Both the position numbers and the translations under genes were made by a program. Below the pieces are notes generated by a model. The model saw nothing but the letters and a program-made list of their open reading frames with translations, ran no database searches and was not told the DNA's origin. Shown here piece by piece: positions 1-11,735 of a stretch of DNA of 64,000 bases (its first letter is position 1; every line of letters starts with the position of its first letter). Location: contig CM055612.1 in the NCBI GenBank assembly GCA_029379385.1, forward strand, positions 15,686,001-15,750,000. Direction: 5' to 3'. This DNA comes from Quillaja saponaria. Lineage: Eukaryota > Streptophyta > Magnoliopsida > Fabales > Quillajaceae.

Positions 1-441
1 GTTTGAATTTCAGCATAAATTGTTAAAAGATGGAAAACAACTCTACACGATTTTGTCGGGAGGAAAGAATTTGGCCAGAAATTTTTGTGCCATGTCTGAC
101 CAAGTGGTGATAGAATGTTGAGGTAATGAATATAGCCAATTTTTAACCTTATCTCGGAGTGAGAAAGGAAAAAGCCTAAGGAGGACTGCATCATTAGAGA
201 CACCATTGTACTTGAATATGTCGCACAACTCCAGGAATGAGACTAAATGGGTGTAAGGGCCTTCACTTAGTAATCCCCCAAACTGAGTAGATTGTTGAAT
301 CATCTGGATTGTGATTGGTTTGATCTCAAAATTGTTCGTAGCAATGGTTGGTTTTTGTATGCTAGAGTGGAGGCCTTGGACAAGAAGGACAACATAATCT
401 TTCGAAGCCTTATTTTTATGAATTTCTTGATCATCAGACAT
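1..441 (-). pseudogene. Ty3/gypsy (Athila-like) gag fragment, truncated by window edge
   Basis: The minus strand from an ATG at 441 encodes 132 residues of a plant retrotransposon gag. The middle has the family's typical order: FLELCDIFKYNGVSNDA, then LRLFPFSLRDKVKNWL, then a Trp-containing stretch and KFLAKFFPP. Gag forms the virus-like particle in which the element reverse-transcribes. The frame breaks just after KFFPP (near position 43), where an intact copy would continue, so this is a decayed copy and the rest lies beyond the window. Downstream of the LTR at 656-2136 and the primer-binding site at 632-649, it is the first coding part of a minus-strand element. It resembles the gag at 9791-10980. 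Confidence 0.8.
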
Positions 442-631
442 TGCACGAGAATGCTTTGGGATTTAGTTCTTTCTCAACTTTTTGAGCATTCATTTGATCT
501 CTAGATCATACGACAATAATTTCAAATCTCTAATATTTTGCATGCAATGTCAATAGCACCTGAAATAAAGAAAAAACTTGAATTAGAATTAAGTAAGCTT
601 ATGATGATATTCAAAAATTAAAATAAATTAC

Positions 632-649
632 TCCCCAACAACAGCACTA
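632..649 (-). other. Decayed tRNA-Asp primer-binding site
   Basis: Read on the minus strand this is TAGTGCTGTTGTTGGGGA. It differs from the canonical plant tRNA-Asp primer-binding site TGGCGCCGTTGCCGGGGA at five positions, every one a C-to-T or G-to-A transition. It lies a few bases beyond the LTR end at 656, as expected for minus-strand DNA priming. Confidence 0.7.
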
Positions 650-655
650 CAAACT

Positions 656-2136
656 TGATAGAAATTATACAAACGCAAGTGCATGTATCATCCTCAAGTA
701 ATATAGTAGCAAGTAGAGATCGTTCCCATAAGGAATAATTATTTTTTATGCTAATTACCATTATGATCCTGCCTAACTCTAATCAAGCCAATGCAAATTC
801 AGAGATAAATTTGATTTAAAAATATTAAAACTAAGTCTAGGTTTACGATATCCCTCAAATCACACCTTAATAACTTTAATTCAAATCAAATCATGCATTA
901 GCTAATATTAAACCAGATTTCTTAATCAATTACTAACATACTCTTATGTCTATCAATTATATATTTTCCTTCATATAATTCTCTATATTCCTATGAGAAT
1001 TATTCTAAAGCAAACTCATTAAGAACTAATCTCTTGGTTATTTATGGTAAAAGAGTATATCCCTATATCTTAAACAAATCAAATCATACAAATCATATGA
1101 ACAATCCAAACATAAGTTATATCACCTAAGGCTAATCCAAAAACTGACTCTTCCAAGTTAAATTTGAAATTCCTAATCAATCTAACTGGTGATCAAACAA
1201 TTAGAAGCATTAAGAACAAGGCAATATAAGTACTAAAACTAAACATGAATTGAATTAAAAGTAAAGCCACATTAGCTACATATGAGATCAATCGTTACCC
1301 CTAGAATATTACTACTCTATACTAATTACAGAAAACATAAAACCTAAAGATATAGCCATTACAACCAAACAGAAAATAAGAAGAAGAAGAAGAAGTAGAA
1401 ACTAGAAGTTGTCACTTTTCGAGTCTCCTTCCGCTCCTTAGCATTCTCTTTCACGAGCTTTGGTATGTCTCTCAACTTCAGCCTTCCTCCTCTATTTATT
1501 AGCCTTTTCCTCTTATTTTAACTAAAATAGAAGTCCTTAGCTATGGTGCTGCAGTGAGTGCATCTATGGTGCTACAGCGCTACAAGTTCTGTTCAATCAT
1601 AATAGGATTTGTCTTGTACCTCGCCTCAACTTCTTATACACAGGCGTTATGCTGCCAAACCTTCTATAATTTATGAAAGTTGTCCTTATTTTGGCACCGC
1701 AGCTTCATGCTCATCACACTGGCTTCAATCTTCAAGCACTATGGCTTCGAGCTCACTGACTTATTTGCTTTTCCTCCTCTTTGTATCAACACCGTAACTT
1801 TATCTTAGATGCGCTGCAGCTGAGGCCACTCTGACTTTTTTATTAAATTCTTCCTTTTATGGCACCGCGACTTCATGTTATTCAGCACTGTGGTGCTAGT
1901 TAAGTTGCTTCCCTTCTCTAATCCAAAATAGGACACTGCAATGACACTTAACACAAATTAAATACCAAAATTCGTAAAACTACTACAATTAAGATAAAAA
2001 CTTTACAAAACTCTTAAAACAACCTAAAACAACTCCAACACTATATTTGACTAGTATTCTAACTCAAAATATCAGGATTAGCATCAAACATGAATTAAAA
2101 TCATAGTGAAATAACTTTATTATTTTTGAGTTATCA
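656..2136 (-). mobile_element. 5' LTR of minus-strand Athila-like element
   Basis: On the minus strand the segment begins TGATAACTC at 2136 and ends in CA at 656, next to the primer-binding site and gag. Its last 150 bases (GGGAACGATCTCTACTTGC, then TATTACTTGAGGATGATAC) match the ends of the LTRs at 9561, 15236 and 17781. Between about 1520 and 1930 it is richer in GC and full of GTGCTGCAG/GGCACCGC-like words. The outer edge at 2136 interrupts a copia protease reading frame, so the element is inserted there. The second target duplication would be outside the window. Confidence 0.7.
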
Positions 2137-3150
2137 AAAATATATTCAAATGCACCAGAATCAAGTATGCAATTTTTGAAGGATGCCTGTTGAGAAAGAT
2201 AGGCAACATAATAACCATGAGAAGCTGATTAAGACTGTTTGGTAGCTTAGTATAGTAAAAATTCATCATAATCAGCTTCTGACATAGAAACATTCAATGA
2301 TTGGCCCTCCGAGATGTCTAACTCTCAGTTTGAAGTATATTAGCTGCAGGAGATGGTCAACCATGCAACATGTAACAATGCCCTTTGGTATAATGTCCAT
2401 CTTGTAATAATAAGTACACTGATGATGTGGTCTACCACCCCCTCAACCTTCTTATCCTCCACGATGGAAAAATAGGGAGACCAAGACAAAGGAATTAGGG
2501 AGTGGATCAGGACATAGGAATAACGAAGGGGAGTCTCAACTAGTGTTACTACCAGAGCAGAGATCCATAATAGCCGAGCAAAAAAAATCATTCATAGAAG
2601 GAACAGAGGAATTAACTAAAATTTGATGGTAGGCTGAATCAAAATCGGCTCAGAGGCCAAAAAGTGTAGAATCATAAAGAATTTATCCTATTGTTTCTCT
2701 TGAGCACAATATTAGTAGTCATAAGTAACAACTCAGCAATTTATTTTTAACATTTTAAAGTAGACATATTATGATCCTGCTTTAAACCCAACATATTAGT
2801 CACCACAGTATAAAAACATTGAATATCATTATTATATAATCCTTTTGGACATTTTTCACAACTCAGAACATGTTTTATAAGCACAAAACTCTGTAAAATT
2901 AAGGGAAAAAGGGATGCCCACAGCATACTACTTAATTGAGCATCAACTTTCTTTTATACAGGTTGATCCTTTTCAGGAAGATCAGCTAAAGTTTTAAATA
3001 AATGATCTTCATAACCCTGTCCCATAAACTATAATTTAGTAAAAGCAGCCTAGATAGGAAAAGATAACCTTTCAATAGTGATAATAGGGTTTCTAGAGAA
3101 AGCATATTTAAAAATATGAGATTTTGAGACAACATGAGAATCTTCAAAGG
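2137..3150 (-). pseudogene. Ty1/copia gag-protease fragment
   Basis: Reading the minus strand downward from about 3150 gives a copia gag of the UBN2 type: FMGQGYEDHL, KKVDAQLSSMLW, NDIQCFYTVVTNM, then a run resembling the FFMVLTLYGL motif. A degraded zinc knuckle (GHYTKGHCYMLHG) follows, then SEADYDEFLLY and the aspartic protease start ILDSGAFEYIF. Several stops and frameshifts show it is dead. The frame is cut immediately after the protease DSGA motif by the Athila-like LTR at 2136, so the copia is the older insertion. Its own 5' LTR lies upstream at about 3527-4087. Confidence 0.72.
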
Positions 3151-3495
3151 TAGAAAAATCTATTTGTGGATGAGAAACAAATATGGAACACAAAAATAGT
3201 AGAAAATACCTAAAAAAAATCAAATAACATATCTATTAGAGCAATCCACAGTGATGCAAGCCTTAGATGGGCACGCGAATGGCATGATGAGGATCGGAAG
3301 GCCAAGCCTAATAGGACTAGGTGGTAGGTAAAAGCAGGCAGTGGTGCGTGGCTTGGCAAGTGGCCAACAAAAGTAGTGGATGGGAGGTTTAGTGAGGCGG
3401 AGATTTTAATGGTAGGCAGGTCGAAAGATTCCGGTTCTGATGGTATGGGTGGTGTCAATAAATAAAGTGGGGGTAGTATAAGAACTAAAATTACA

Positions 3496-4087
3496 GCTCT
3501 TATTTACCAAAAAAAAAAAAAAGATTTGTCACTAGAAAGAAGCATAGTGAGGGAAAAAAAGAAAAGAGCTATTGGAAAGAAGCAGGACATGAAAAATTAG
3601 AGTTTCTTTAACCTTGCTTTAATATGACGTGAAAGTTGGAGTAAGAAAGAGAAAACTCAAGTATTTGTGAGTGAAAGTCAGTGAACATAGCCTTCACACT
3701 AATGTTGTATTTATATTATATGAGTATGTATTGTATAAGCTAAGTCAACTATGATGTAACCTAAATCAAGGCAAAAAATAAAGAAACTGAATAAACAAGG
3801 AAACTACATAAGAAAACTGTTCTAATAGTTAGTATACAAGAAATAAGATGTAATGGAATCTAGGAGGCTAACTTAGGTAATGTAAAGATGTTAATGGAAA
3901 TAAAATGATATAGGAACTAAAGTGAATAAGTTACCCAGGTACTAAAATGAAAAATATTTAAACCTACAACTAGTAGACACTTTATGTGTTTGGTAGAAGA
4001 ATATAGTTTACATGAGAATAGGATTAAAGTGAGTGGAGGTTAAGAGTTTTTGGACACTCTCTAAACAAGTACAAAATATTCCTAACA
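3496..4087 (-). mobile_element. Copia 5' LTR with primer-binding site
   Basis: On the minus strand a TGTTAGGAATATTTTG start at 4087 runs to a CA end near 3527. A poly-T stretch follows, then TGGTAAATAAGAGC (3509-3496), a degenerate form of the tRNA-Met primer site TGGTATCAGAGC. The gag at 2137-3150 lies downstream in the same orientation, which supports the call. The LTR edges are approximate because the second LTR is not in the window. Confidence 0.5.
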
Positions 4088-6581
4088 ACCTAAGGTTATG
4101 TATCAAATAAAGGTGAAGGCTAAATTAGGGAAAGATTACATGTATAGTATTATGAAGCAACTAACTTCATCTTCCTCCATTAGACACTTCTATTGACTAA
4201 AAATAGAGAGCGAGAGAAGGAAAGTGATATAAAGTGAGAAAGCATAGAAGCTAATTCTACCTCAAATCTAATTTTAAGGGGAGAGTTATAATCAACAAAA
4301 CAAAAGGAATGTATTTAATGGACTTTCACTCAATTCTTGGTGTTTTGTATAGAGGAAGAGCTGGAGTTGTTGTCTGCAAAAGAAGAAGCTATGAAGGATG
4401 AAATTAGGCTAGAAAACAAGAGGAATTGGTAGAAGGAAAGAAGAGTTCGCAAACTTGGAAATAAGGCTTGTGGCTAATTGCATAGGAGAAGGTAAATGCA
4501 TGTCATTTTTCCTAAACTCTTAAGTTTTTTGTGTGTTTTAAATTATATGTTTATTATTCTATAACTACTCTACCATCAAGTTACATGAATTTTGTGAGAA
4601 ATTCTACAATTATGAAGAATTGAATCGGTTGGAAAATTCTGCATTTTAGTATTACAATTGGACTGTCTTACTTTGATTGTTTTGTTGGCTAATGTATTGT
4701 TAATATGTCCTAATGTTTCGACCTAGATATTAGTGTGGAATCCAGGGAGTTAACTTCACAAGCGTAAATGAAGGTTTAAGATATCCATGTGCTTGTCAAA
4801 GTCTACACAAGTTATTGCAGTGTGCTTGCATAAAACAATTAGTTTGCATTTCCCTAGTTTGGAATAACTAATCACCCAGTGTGTTTTTAAAACTAAACTG
4901 CATGTTATATTGAGATTTCTATCTTGTGTTTTTATTAAATTGTTGATTTCTAGATTGATTGGTACTCAAGCAAGTTGTGGGAGTGAAGGGAGCGTGACTT
5001 TAGACTTTTTGTCTTTTTAAGCATTTTACTCATGCTACATGGTTCTGCAAGATGGTCAATTGTATGTGTTTAAGTATTGGCATGTTGTTAGTGAATGTTT
5101 TGATGACTCTTGTCAAGTGGAGAAATGGAAGAATAGTTGGGATGTACTAGGTCTACTATAGGTGTTTGGGTTGTAAATATGATAAATTGGCTTTTATGTG
5201 TGTAGTATAAAGCCAATGCTTAGCTAAGTTAATGTAATTTTGTGGTAATTCCAGCCAGTGGGAGTTGGAAGCCTTATGCAAATACAAGCTAATGTAGATG
5301 ACTGTGTATAATATGTATGTATACACACACACACATATATATGATAATGAAGTCTAAATGAGAACATCATTAACTCTAGTGTAATTTATTTTGCCTAATT
5401 TACTATTTGTGTAAGAATTGAGCAAAGTACAACTTAAGTACTGCTAAGTAGACAAAGTGATGAAAAGGAAAGGAAATTTATAATTTGGAAGTAGGTCTTC
5501 ACCACAGAAAACAGAAGAAGGTCATTATAAATCATATTATAAGACTTGAAGTAATAATGTTCATACAGGGTCTTAAATACTAAAAACTTAGTAATAATGT
5601 GACTTATAAAGTCTCCATAAACAACTATACATTTTATTGATGTTAAAACAAATAACTAGGAAAAAAAAAAAAAAAAAAGGTTCTAATTATAAAGATTAAT
5701 ATAAGATACAAATTGTAGAAAATTAAATATCATCATGTCAAATGACATGGTGATTCTCACTACCTATGTGAATAAATTGGTAACTTGACATATTAATAAG
5801 TTGGCTGCTAATGTGTTAAAGACTAAGTAAGCGGCCAAATCTAACAAAATAGTAACTTGACAAAGAAGCAACCTCTACTAAATTGAAATTTTCTCTAAAT
5901 AAAGAAAAATCACCTAATCTGCACTTATAACCCAAAAATTGTGTTGTTCTATAAGCAAGGTTAGATTAGAGCCACCATTTTTCATCACCAGACCGTCACC
6001 AACCATCATATCCCGCCACCTCCACACATCCTTTTTTCCATTTAAGACTACTTCCTATATATACCACAACCTATACCATACATCATTTCTGTCTAAGAAC
6101 ACTACCACCAAATTCATCCGAAACCACCAATAAACATTTGTAAAACCCATCAAAATTGCCGAAAAATATCTCACCACCACTATCCACCAGTGTTTTCCAG
6201 TAAAACAACCTTTTTTGCCAGAAAGAGCTTATCTACAAAATCATTTGAAGACCACTACAAATGGGGACAAGGAAACATTGTACTTGCCTCTGCTCCTACA
6301 AGGAATGATGGCACTGTAATGCCACTAGCCTTACAACTGCTATTCATGCACCATGTCATCCACTAATATGTGTTAATACCTTATTAATCAAAGCCATCTG
6401 CCACGTCCTCTGAAAGTACATTGTCAGCAACACCACGTCATGATTGCCACATCATTAACAAAATCATCTACTGTGTTCAACCAAACAAGGCAACATCATA
6501 GGACCATGCTAATAACATGACATACCATACCAGTCATGTTATCACGAAGTGCCACGTTAGCACCTATAAACTTCAAACTTT
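4088..6581. other. Intergenic, no gene seen
   Basis: No open frame here has recognisable motifs. The stretch is AT-rich with a short (AC)n(AT)n microsatellite near 5322-5343 and an A18-type run near 5660. From about 5960 to 6560 it is C-rich on the plus strand (repeated CCACC and CCACGTC words), as often seen in decayed retrotransposon leaders, but I could not assign it. Confidence 0.5.
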
Positions 6582-8240
6582 AACCAGACTGACTTGCCAA
6601 GTTTGACCGATTTAGTTCACTTTGTTTCAAGCTGGTTTTGACTAATATGGGTAGGTTCTTTATTGTTTTTGATGTTTCAAATTCAATTTTGGGATCAATT
6701 TTCCCAAATTCTTCTAAAAATGATCAAATTGGTACGATTTCTTCTATTTGGCACTTTATTTCTTTATTTTAGTTAGATGTTTTAATTTTAAGGAGTTTAT
6801 TTTTAGTTTTAAAAAGAAAGAATCAAAAGAAGGGAAGAAAAAAAGAGAAAAGAGAGAAATAAAAAATTATGTCATTGTATTACGCATTATCTTCTGATGC
6901 TTATTCTCGTAGATCTGAAGGCTTTATCATAAGATACAATACTATAACTAAAACCTCTTATGACAACTACGTAAAAGCTCATATGAGTTTTCTATTATCG
7001 AGATAAATTAGTGAACTTGTTCTCTAACAAGCACCTACATGTTTGTTACAATGTCAACTACATAAGTGATTATTGATAACTCTTGAAGATAGAGTTATTT
7101 TATATTCTTTTACTCATGAATTTAGCTATGTTCTAGAGTTTTAGTTGGTTTTTGCTTAGTTTTAGTTGAATTCCAAGTTGAGTCTGTTTTATACTAGGAC
7201 TTCCTAGTTGTTTTAGATTAGGATTTAGTTGTTTTAAAGGAGTTCTAACTTGTATTAACTTAATCTTTGTGTTTTGAAGGTCTAATATAAGAAGTCCTAT
7301 TGGAAGTCAAATTCAGGTTCAAAAAGTTTAAAACACACAAGACAAGGGCAGCTGCCCAGGAGTCCCATGCACTCGTGCCAAGAATTCCCAGAAGGGTGCT
7401 GAGGCGCCATAAAGTTGAGGACATGGCTCCTAAGCCATTGCCAACTTGCCCAATTTCATCGATTTTTGAGGTTGTGGCTCCAAGAATTGAAGTGGAAATG
7501 AAGGTTTTTAAGCCAATAAAAGAAGGACTACCTTGAGGACTTAAATACACAATTAGAAACACAAGTTTGCAACATTTTTCTGGAGTATTAAAGCTTGTCA
7601 AGGATGCAAGGAAGCAAAATGGGCAAGGATCGTAGGAGCTTGAAGATAGGCAACCTTTATAGCTTTTTGGATTTCTACTCCTTCTTTACTTTTATTGTCT
7701 TCCTTTGATGTTTATTATTGTTGAAATTATATTAACGCTAAGTAGTATGGAGTAGTTTCTTTTCTAGAATTGCAACTAGAACTCAACATGTAACTTGATA
7801 TTATGTTATGTATAGATTGCTTAGGTTTTGTCATATGATTTATTTAGTTTATTCTATGCTTAATGCTTTTAATTGATTGACTATATCTTAGATTGAATTA
7901 GGAAACTAAAAGGAACTTGGGAATGGAAATTTAGGTTAAGCCTTGAATGAATTAGCACTTATTTGAATTCAATACATGTTGATGAGTTTGATTTGTGTAT
8001 AGGATAAGAATATACATATATGCCTTGTGTAACAAATTTAAGTCTATTCTTAATGAGTCTTTCTTAACTCAATTCAGATAGGAATATAGTAAATTGGTTA
8101 AGTAAGATATCATTATAAGACAAAGGAATATACTTATAATTATTCAAGAACTCTAGGTTAATAATTCTTTGCCATAACTAAGCAAGATGAGATAATAATA
8201 ATTCAACTGAAGTGTCAATGGAAGTTATAGTTCTAGGTTT
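6582..8240 (+). repeat. Tandem duplication unit 1 (flank plus truncated LTR)
   Basis: This unit comprises about 490 bases of flanking DNA (starting AACCAGACTGACTTGCC) followed by an Athila-like LTR that starts TGATAACTC at 7074 and breaks off at 8240 after GTTCTAGGTTT. The next base begins a second copy of the flank (AACCAGAATGACCTGCC at 8241). The junction shares only a few bases (TTTA) between the two broken ends. Confidence 0.85.
7074..8240 (+). mobile_element. Truncated extra copy of Athila-like 5' LTR
   Basis: It starts TGATAACTCTTGAAGATAG, preceded by ATTAT, and matches the LTRs at 13875 and 16400 for over 1.1 kb. The last ~220 bases of the LTR are missing because the tandem duplication breaks here. 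It has no primer site of its own. The frames of 78 and 113 codons at 7260-7601 lie inside it and are not genes. Confidence 0.8.
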
Positions 8241-9355
8241 AACCAGAATGACCTGCCAAGTATGACCAATTCAGTTCACTTTGTTTCAAACTGGTTTTGA
8301 CCAATATGGGTAGGTTCTTTATTGTTTTTGATGTTTCAGATTCAATTTTGGGATCAATTTTCCCAAATTCTTCTAAAAAATGATCAAATTGGTACGATTT
8401 CTTCTATTTGGCACTTTACTTCTTTATTTTAGTTAGATTTTTTAATTTTAAGAAGTTTATTTTTAGTTTTAAAAAGAAAGAATCAAAAGAAGGGAAGAAA
8501 AAAAGAGAAAAGAGAGAAATAACAAATTACGATATGGTATTATGCATTTTCTTCTAATGCTTATTCTCGTAGATCTGAAGGCTTTATCATAAGATACAAT
8601 ATTATAACTAAAAACTCTTATGACAACTATGTAAAAGTTCATATGAGTTTTCTATTATCGAGATAAATCAGTGAACTTGTTCTCTAACAAGCACCTATAT
8701 GTTTGTTACAATGTCAACTACACAAGTGATTATTGATAACTCTTGAAGATAGAGTTAAATTTAGATAATGAGTCTCATTGGAAGTCAAATTCGGGTTCAC
8801 AATGCTTAAAACACACAAGACAAGGTTTTTTATAATTGTTGAAATCATGTTAACGCTAAGTAGCATGGAGTAGTTTCTTTTCTAGAATTGCAACTAGAAC
8901 TCAACATGTAGCTTGATATTATGTTATGTATAGATTGCTTAGGTTTTGTCATATGATTTATTTAGTTTATTCTATGCTTAATGCTTTTAATTGATTAACC
9001 ATATTTTAGATTGAATTAGGAAACCTAAAGGAACTTGGGAATGGGAATTTAGGTTAAGCCTTGAATGAATTAGCACTTATTTGAATTTAATACATGTTGT
9101 TGAGTTTGATTTGTGTATAGGATAAGAATATACCTATATGCCTTGTAGCAAATTTAAGTCTATTATTAATGAGTCTTTCTTAACTCAATTCAGATAGGAA
9201 TATAATAAATTGGTTAAGTAATATATTATTATAAGACATAGGAATATGCTTATAATTATTCAAGAACTCTACGTTAATAATTCTTTGCCATAACTAAGCA
9301 AGACGAGGTAATAATAATTCAAGTGAAGTGTCAATGGAAGTTATAGTTTTAGGCT
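8241..9355 (+). repeat. Tandem duplication unit 2
   Basis: This is a direct copy of 6582-8240. The flank part is nearly identical, including ATTAT|TGATAACTC at 8729-8742. The LTR part has two internal deletions relative to unit 1: one just after AGAGTTA near 8757, and one near 8825 where about 350 bases of unit 1 (roughly 7345-7690) are missing. Homology then continues to the real LTR end at 9561. Confidence 0.85.
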
Positions 9356-9561
9356 TATCTCCAGTTTATTCTTTTGTTAATTTGCTTTTAGTTTATCATT
9401 AGTTCATAATCTACCAAATTTTTAGTTGTTTGAAAAAAATTGGAATTGCTAATGTTAATAGTTAGCATAATATTTGAAAACTCCTCATAGGAACTATACT
9501 CTACTTACTTTATATTACTTGAGGACAGTACGTGCAATTGCATTTGTTAAAATCCAAATCA
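8734..9561 (+). mobile_element. 5' LTR (internally deleted)
   Basis: It begins TGATAACTC and ends AAATCCAAATCA. It is 828 bases long against 1362 for its partner at 13875-15236 because two internal blocks are missing. The end with GGAACTATACTCTACTTAC and TATTACTTGAGG is the same in every LTR of this family in the window. Confidence 0.8.
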
Positions 9562-9568
9562 AGTTTTT

Positions 9569-9586
9569 TGGCATCATTACTGAGGA
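9569..9586 (+). other. Decayed tRNA-Asp primer-binding site
   Basis: The sequence TGGCATCATTACTGAGGA matches the canonical TGGCGCCGTTGCCGGGGA at 13 of 18 positions. All five differences are C-to-T or G-to-A. It starts eight bases after the LTR's terminal CA. Confidence 0.78.
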
Positions 9587-9790
9587 GTTATTCTTATATT
9601 TTGTTAATATTAATACCAACCAATTCTAGTTTTAATTCAAACTTTCTTTTTCTTTTTCTTTTTCTGGTACTCTTGATCATGCATGCGAAGAACTTGTAGA
9701 TTAGAGCTTGTTCCATTTGATCCCGAGATCGATAGGACATATCAAAAACTTTAAAAAGAGAAGCAACAAGCATCAAGCCAAATTCTAGTA

Positions 9791-10980
9791 ATGGCTAATG
9801 ATCAAGAACCCACATTCTTGCAGGACTTTGCAATCCTTCTAGTGCAAGAACTTGACTAGGCTGGCAATCCAAGCTAATGATTTTGAAATCAAGCCCGACC
9901 AAATCCAAATGATTCAGCAGATGGTGCAATTTTCTAGATTTTCAAATGATGATGAACTTCTACCTTACAAGCTTCTTAGAGCTTTATGATACTTTCAAGG
10001 TCAATGAAGTTTCAGATGATGCATTAAGGTTGCACCTATTTCCTTTCTCACTACGAGAATAGGCAGAGAGCTGGTTGCTTTCACTCCCTCACTACTCTAT
10101 TACAATGTGGGAAGAATTGACCGAAAAGTTTTTAGTCAAATTCTTTCCACAGGCCAAAATAGCCAAGTTACAAAACGAAATCACTTCTTTCTTGTAACTT
10201 GAGTCAGAATATCTTTATGAAGCATTGGAAAGATTTAAGGAGTTGCTTAGAAGATACCCCTACCATGCCTTACCAAAGTGGCTGCAAGTCCAAACCTTCT
10301 ACAACAGTTTGGTAAGCCAAACAAGGACAATAATTGATGTAGTAGCTAGTGGTGCTTTAATGGAGAAGACCATTGATGAAGCATTTGAATTATTGGAGGA
10401 GATGACCGCCAATAATTATCAATGGTCTTCCGAAAGGTTGTCAACTTGAAGAGTTGCTAGTGTTCATGAGTTAGATGGGATTAGAGCATTAACTGTACAA
10501 ATGGCTGTCTTGTCAAAGAAAATTGACATCCTTTGAGGATAACAAAATAGAAGCCAAGCCATGGCTTATGAGATTTGTGGAGGTACACATGCAAGAAATT
10601 TATGCCTAAACAACCATGAAGCTGTAAATTACTTGAGCAATTACAATAGGCAGCAAGGTAATCCTTACTCCAACACTTATAATCTGGGGTGGAAAAACCA
10701 ACCAAATTTTTCTTAAATAATCAAGGGCAATCCAATAAAGCAAAGCCCACTTATCCAATTGGTGTTCAATCACAAGCACAAATTCTTGCACTTGAAAAGA
10801 AGCCATCTATTGAAGAATTATTTGTATAATACATATCCACGAAATATTCCATAATACGAAGCCAAGCATCATTACTTAGGAACCTTAAGAATCAAATAGG
10901 ACAGCTGGCAAATGCCATTACAAACTGTTCTTAAGGTACTTTACCTAGTGATACCGTACTAAATCCAAGATGAAGGAATC
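9791..10980 (+). pseudogene. Athila-like gag pseudogene
   Basis: An ATG at 9791 opens MANDQEPTFLQDFAILLVQE, after which a stop appears. Homology continues in segments: FLELYDTFKVNEVSDDA, then LHLFPFSLRE, then YEALERFKELLRRYP, WLQVQTFYNSLVSQTRTIID, and KTIDEAFELLEEMTANNYQW. The longest uninterrupted piece is 10225-10449. These are the conserved parts of plant gypsy gag (capsid). Several in-frame stops come from CAA-to-TAA or TGG-to-TAG changes. It is a relative of the minus-strand gag at 1-441. Confidence 0.82.
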
Positions 10981-11139
10981 CAATTATGGAGGATTGAAAA
11001 AATATCACTCTAAGGAGTCGTAAAAAGGTAGAAGAACCTCCTAAGTAAGCTAAAATTCCATCTAAGCAAGATAAAGAGGTAATTGTAAGTAGTAAGAAGG
11101 AGGCTCAAGCTCCCAAAAAAACACCCTTCCATACCAACC

Positions 11140-11735
11140 TCTACCTTTCCCTTAATGCTTTCAAAAGTCGAAGCTTGATGAGAAATTTAAAAAATTTCTT
11201 GAGGTATACAAGAAGCTTCACATCAACATTCTTTTCATGGAAGCTCTTGAACAAATGCCTACATATGTCAAGTTTATGAAGGATATCTTGTCCAAGAAGC
11301 GCAAAGTGGAGGACCACAAAATAGTTGCTTTAACCTAAGAGTGTAATGCTATCCTCCAAAAGAAACTACCAACAAAGCTCAAAGATCTAGGTCGTTTCAA
11401 CATACCAATTTTCATAGAAAAGTTATTTAGTGGTAGAGTTTTATGTGATTTAGGAGCAAGCATCAATTTGATTCCATTCTTAATATTTCAAAAGCTTGGA
11501 CTTAAAAATGGGAAGATCAAACCAAATAAAGTGACCTTGCTACTTGTGAATCAGTCATAAACTTATATAATAAGAATCATTGAAGAAGTCCTAGTCAAAG
11601 TGGATAAGTTAATACTACCAGCTAACTTTCTCATTCTTGACACGGAGGAAGACAAGAAATTCCCCATTATTTTTAGGAAACCATTCTTAGCCACTAGTAG
11701 AACTCTAATTGATGTGCCAAAAGAGAACTTATAAT
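11140..11735 (+). pseudogene. Athila-like aspartic protease pseudogene
   Basis: The frame reads EALEQMPTYVKFMKDILSKK, then an aspartic protease core with CDLGASINLIP (from 11444), where the family's catalytic DSG/DLG triad sits. It goes on to VKVDKLILPANFLILD and the region around PFLATSRTLIDVPKENL. The enzyme would mature the Gag-Pol polyprotein. Stops at about 11337, 11558 and 11732 show it is inactive. A continuing piece, MKVQDQEVKFNVFKAMVFPF, follows from 11734, after which coding homology stops where reverse transcriptase should begin. Confidence 0.75.

Noticed and set aside
3210..3458. 82-codon minus frame
   Set aside because: It lies between a copia LTR and gag but shows no gag motif; probably leader sequence open by chance.
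7260..7601. Frames of 113 (minus) and 78 (plus) codons
   Set aside because: Both lie wholly inside an LTR copy and are not conserved in the other LTRs.
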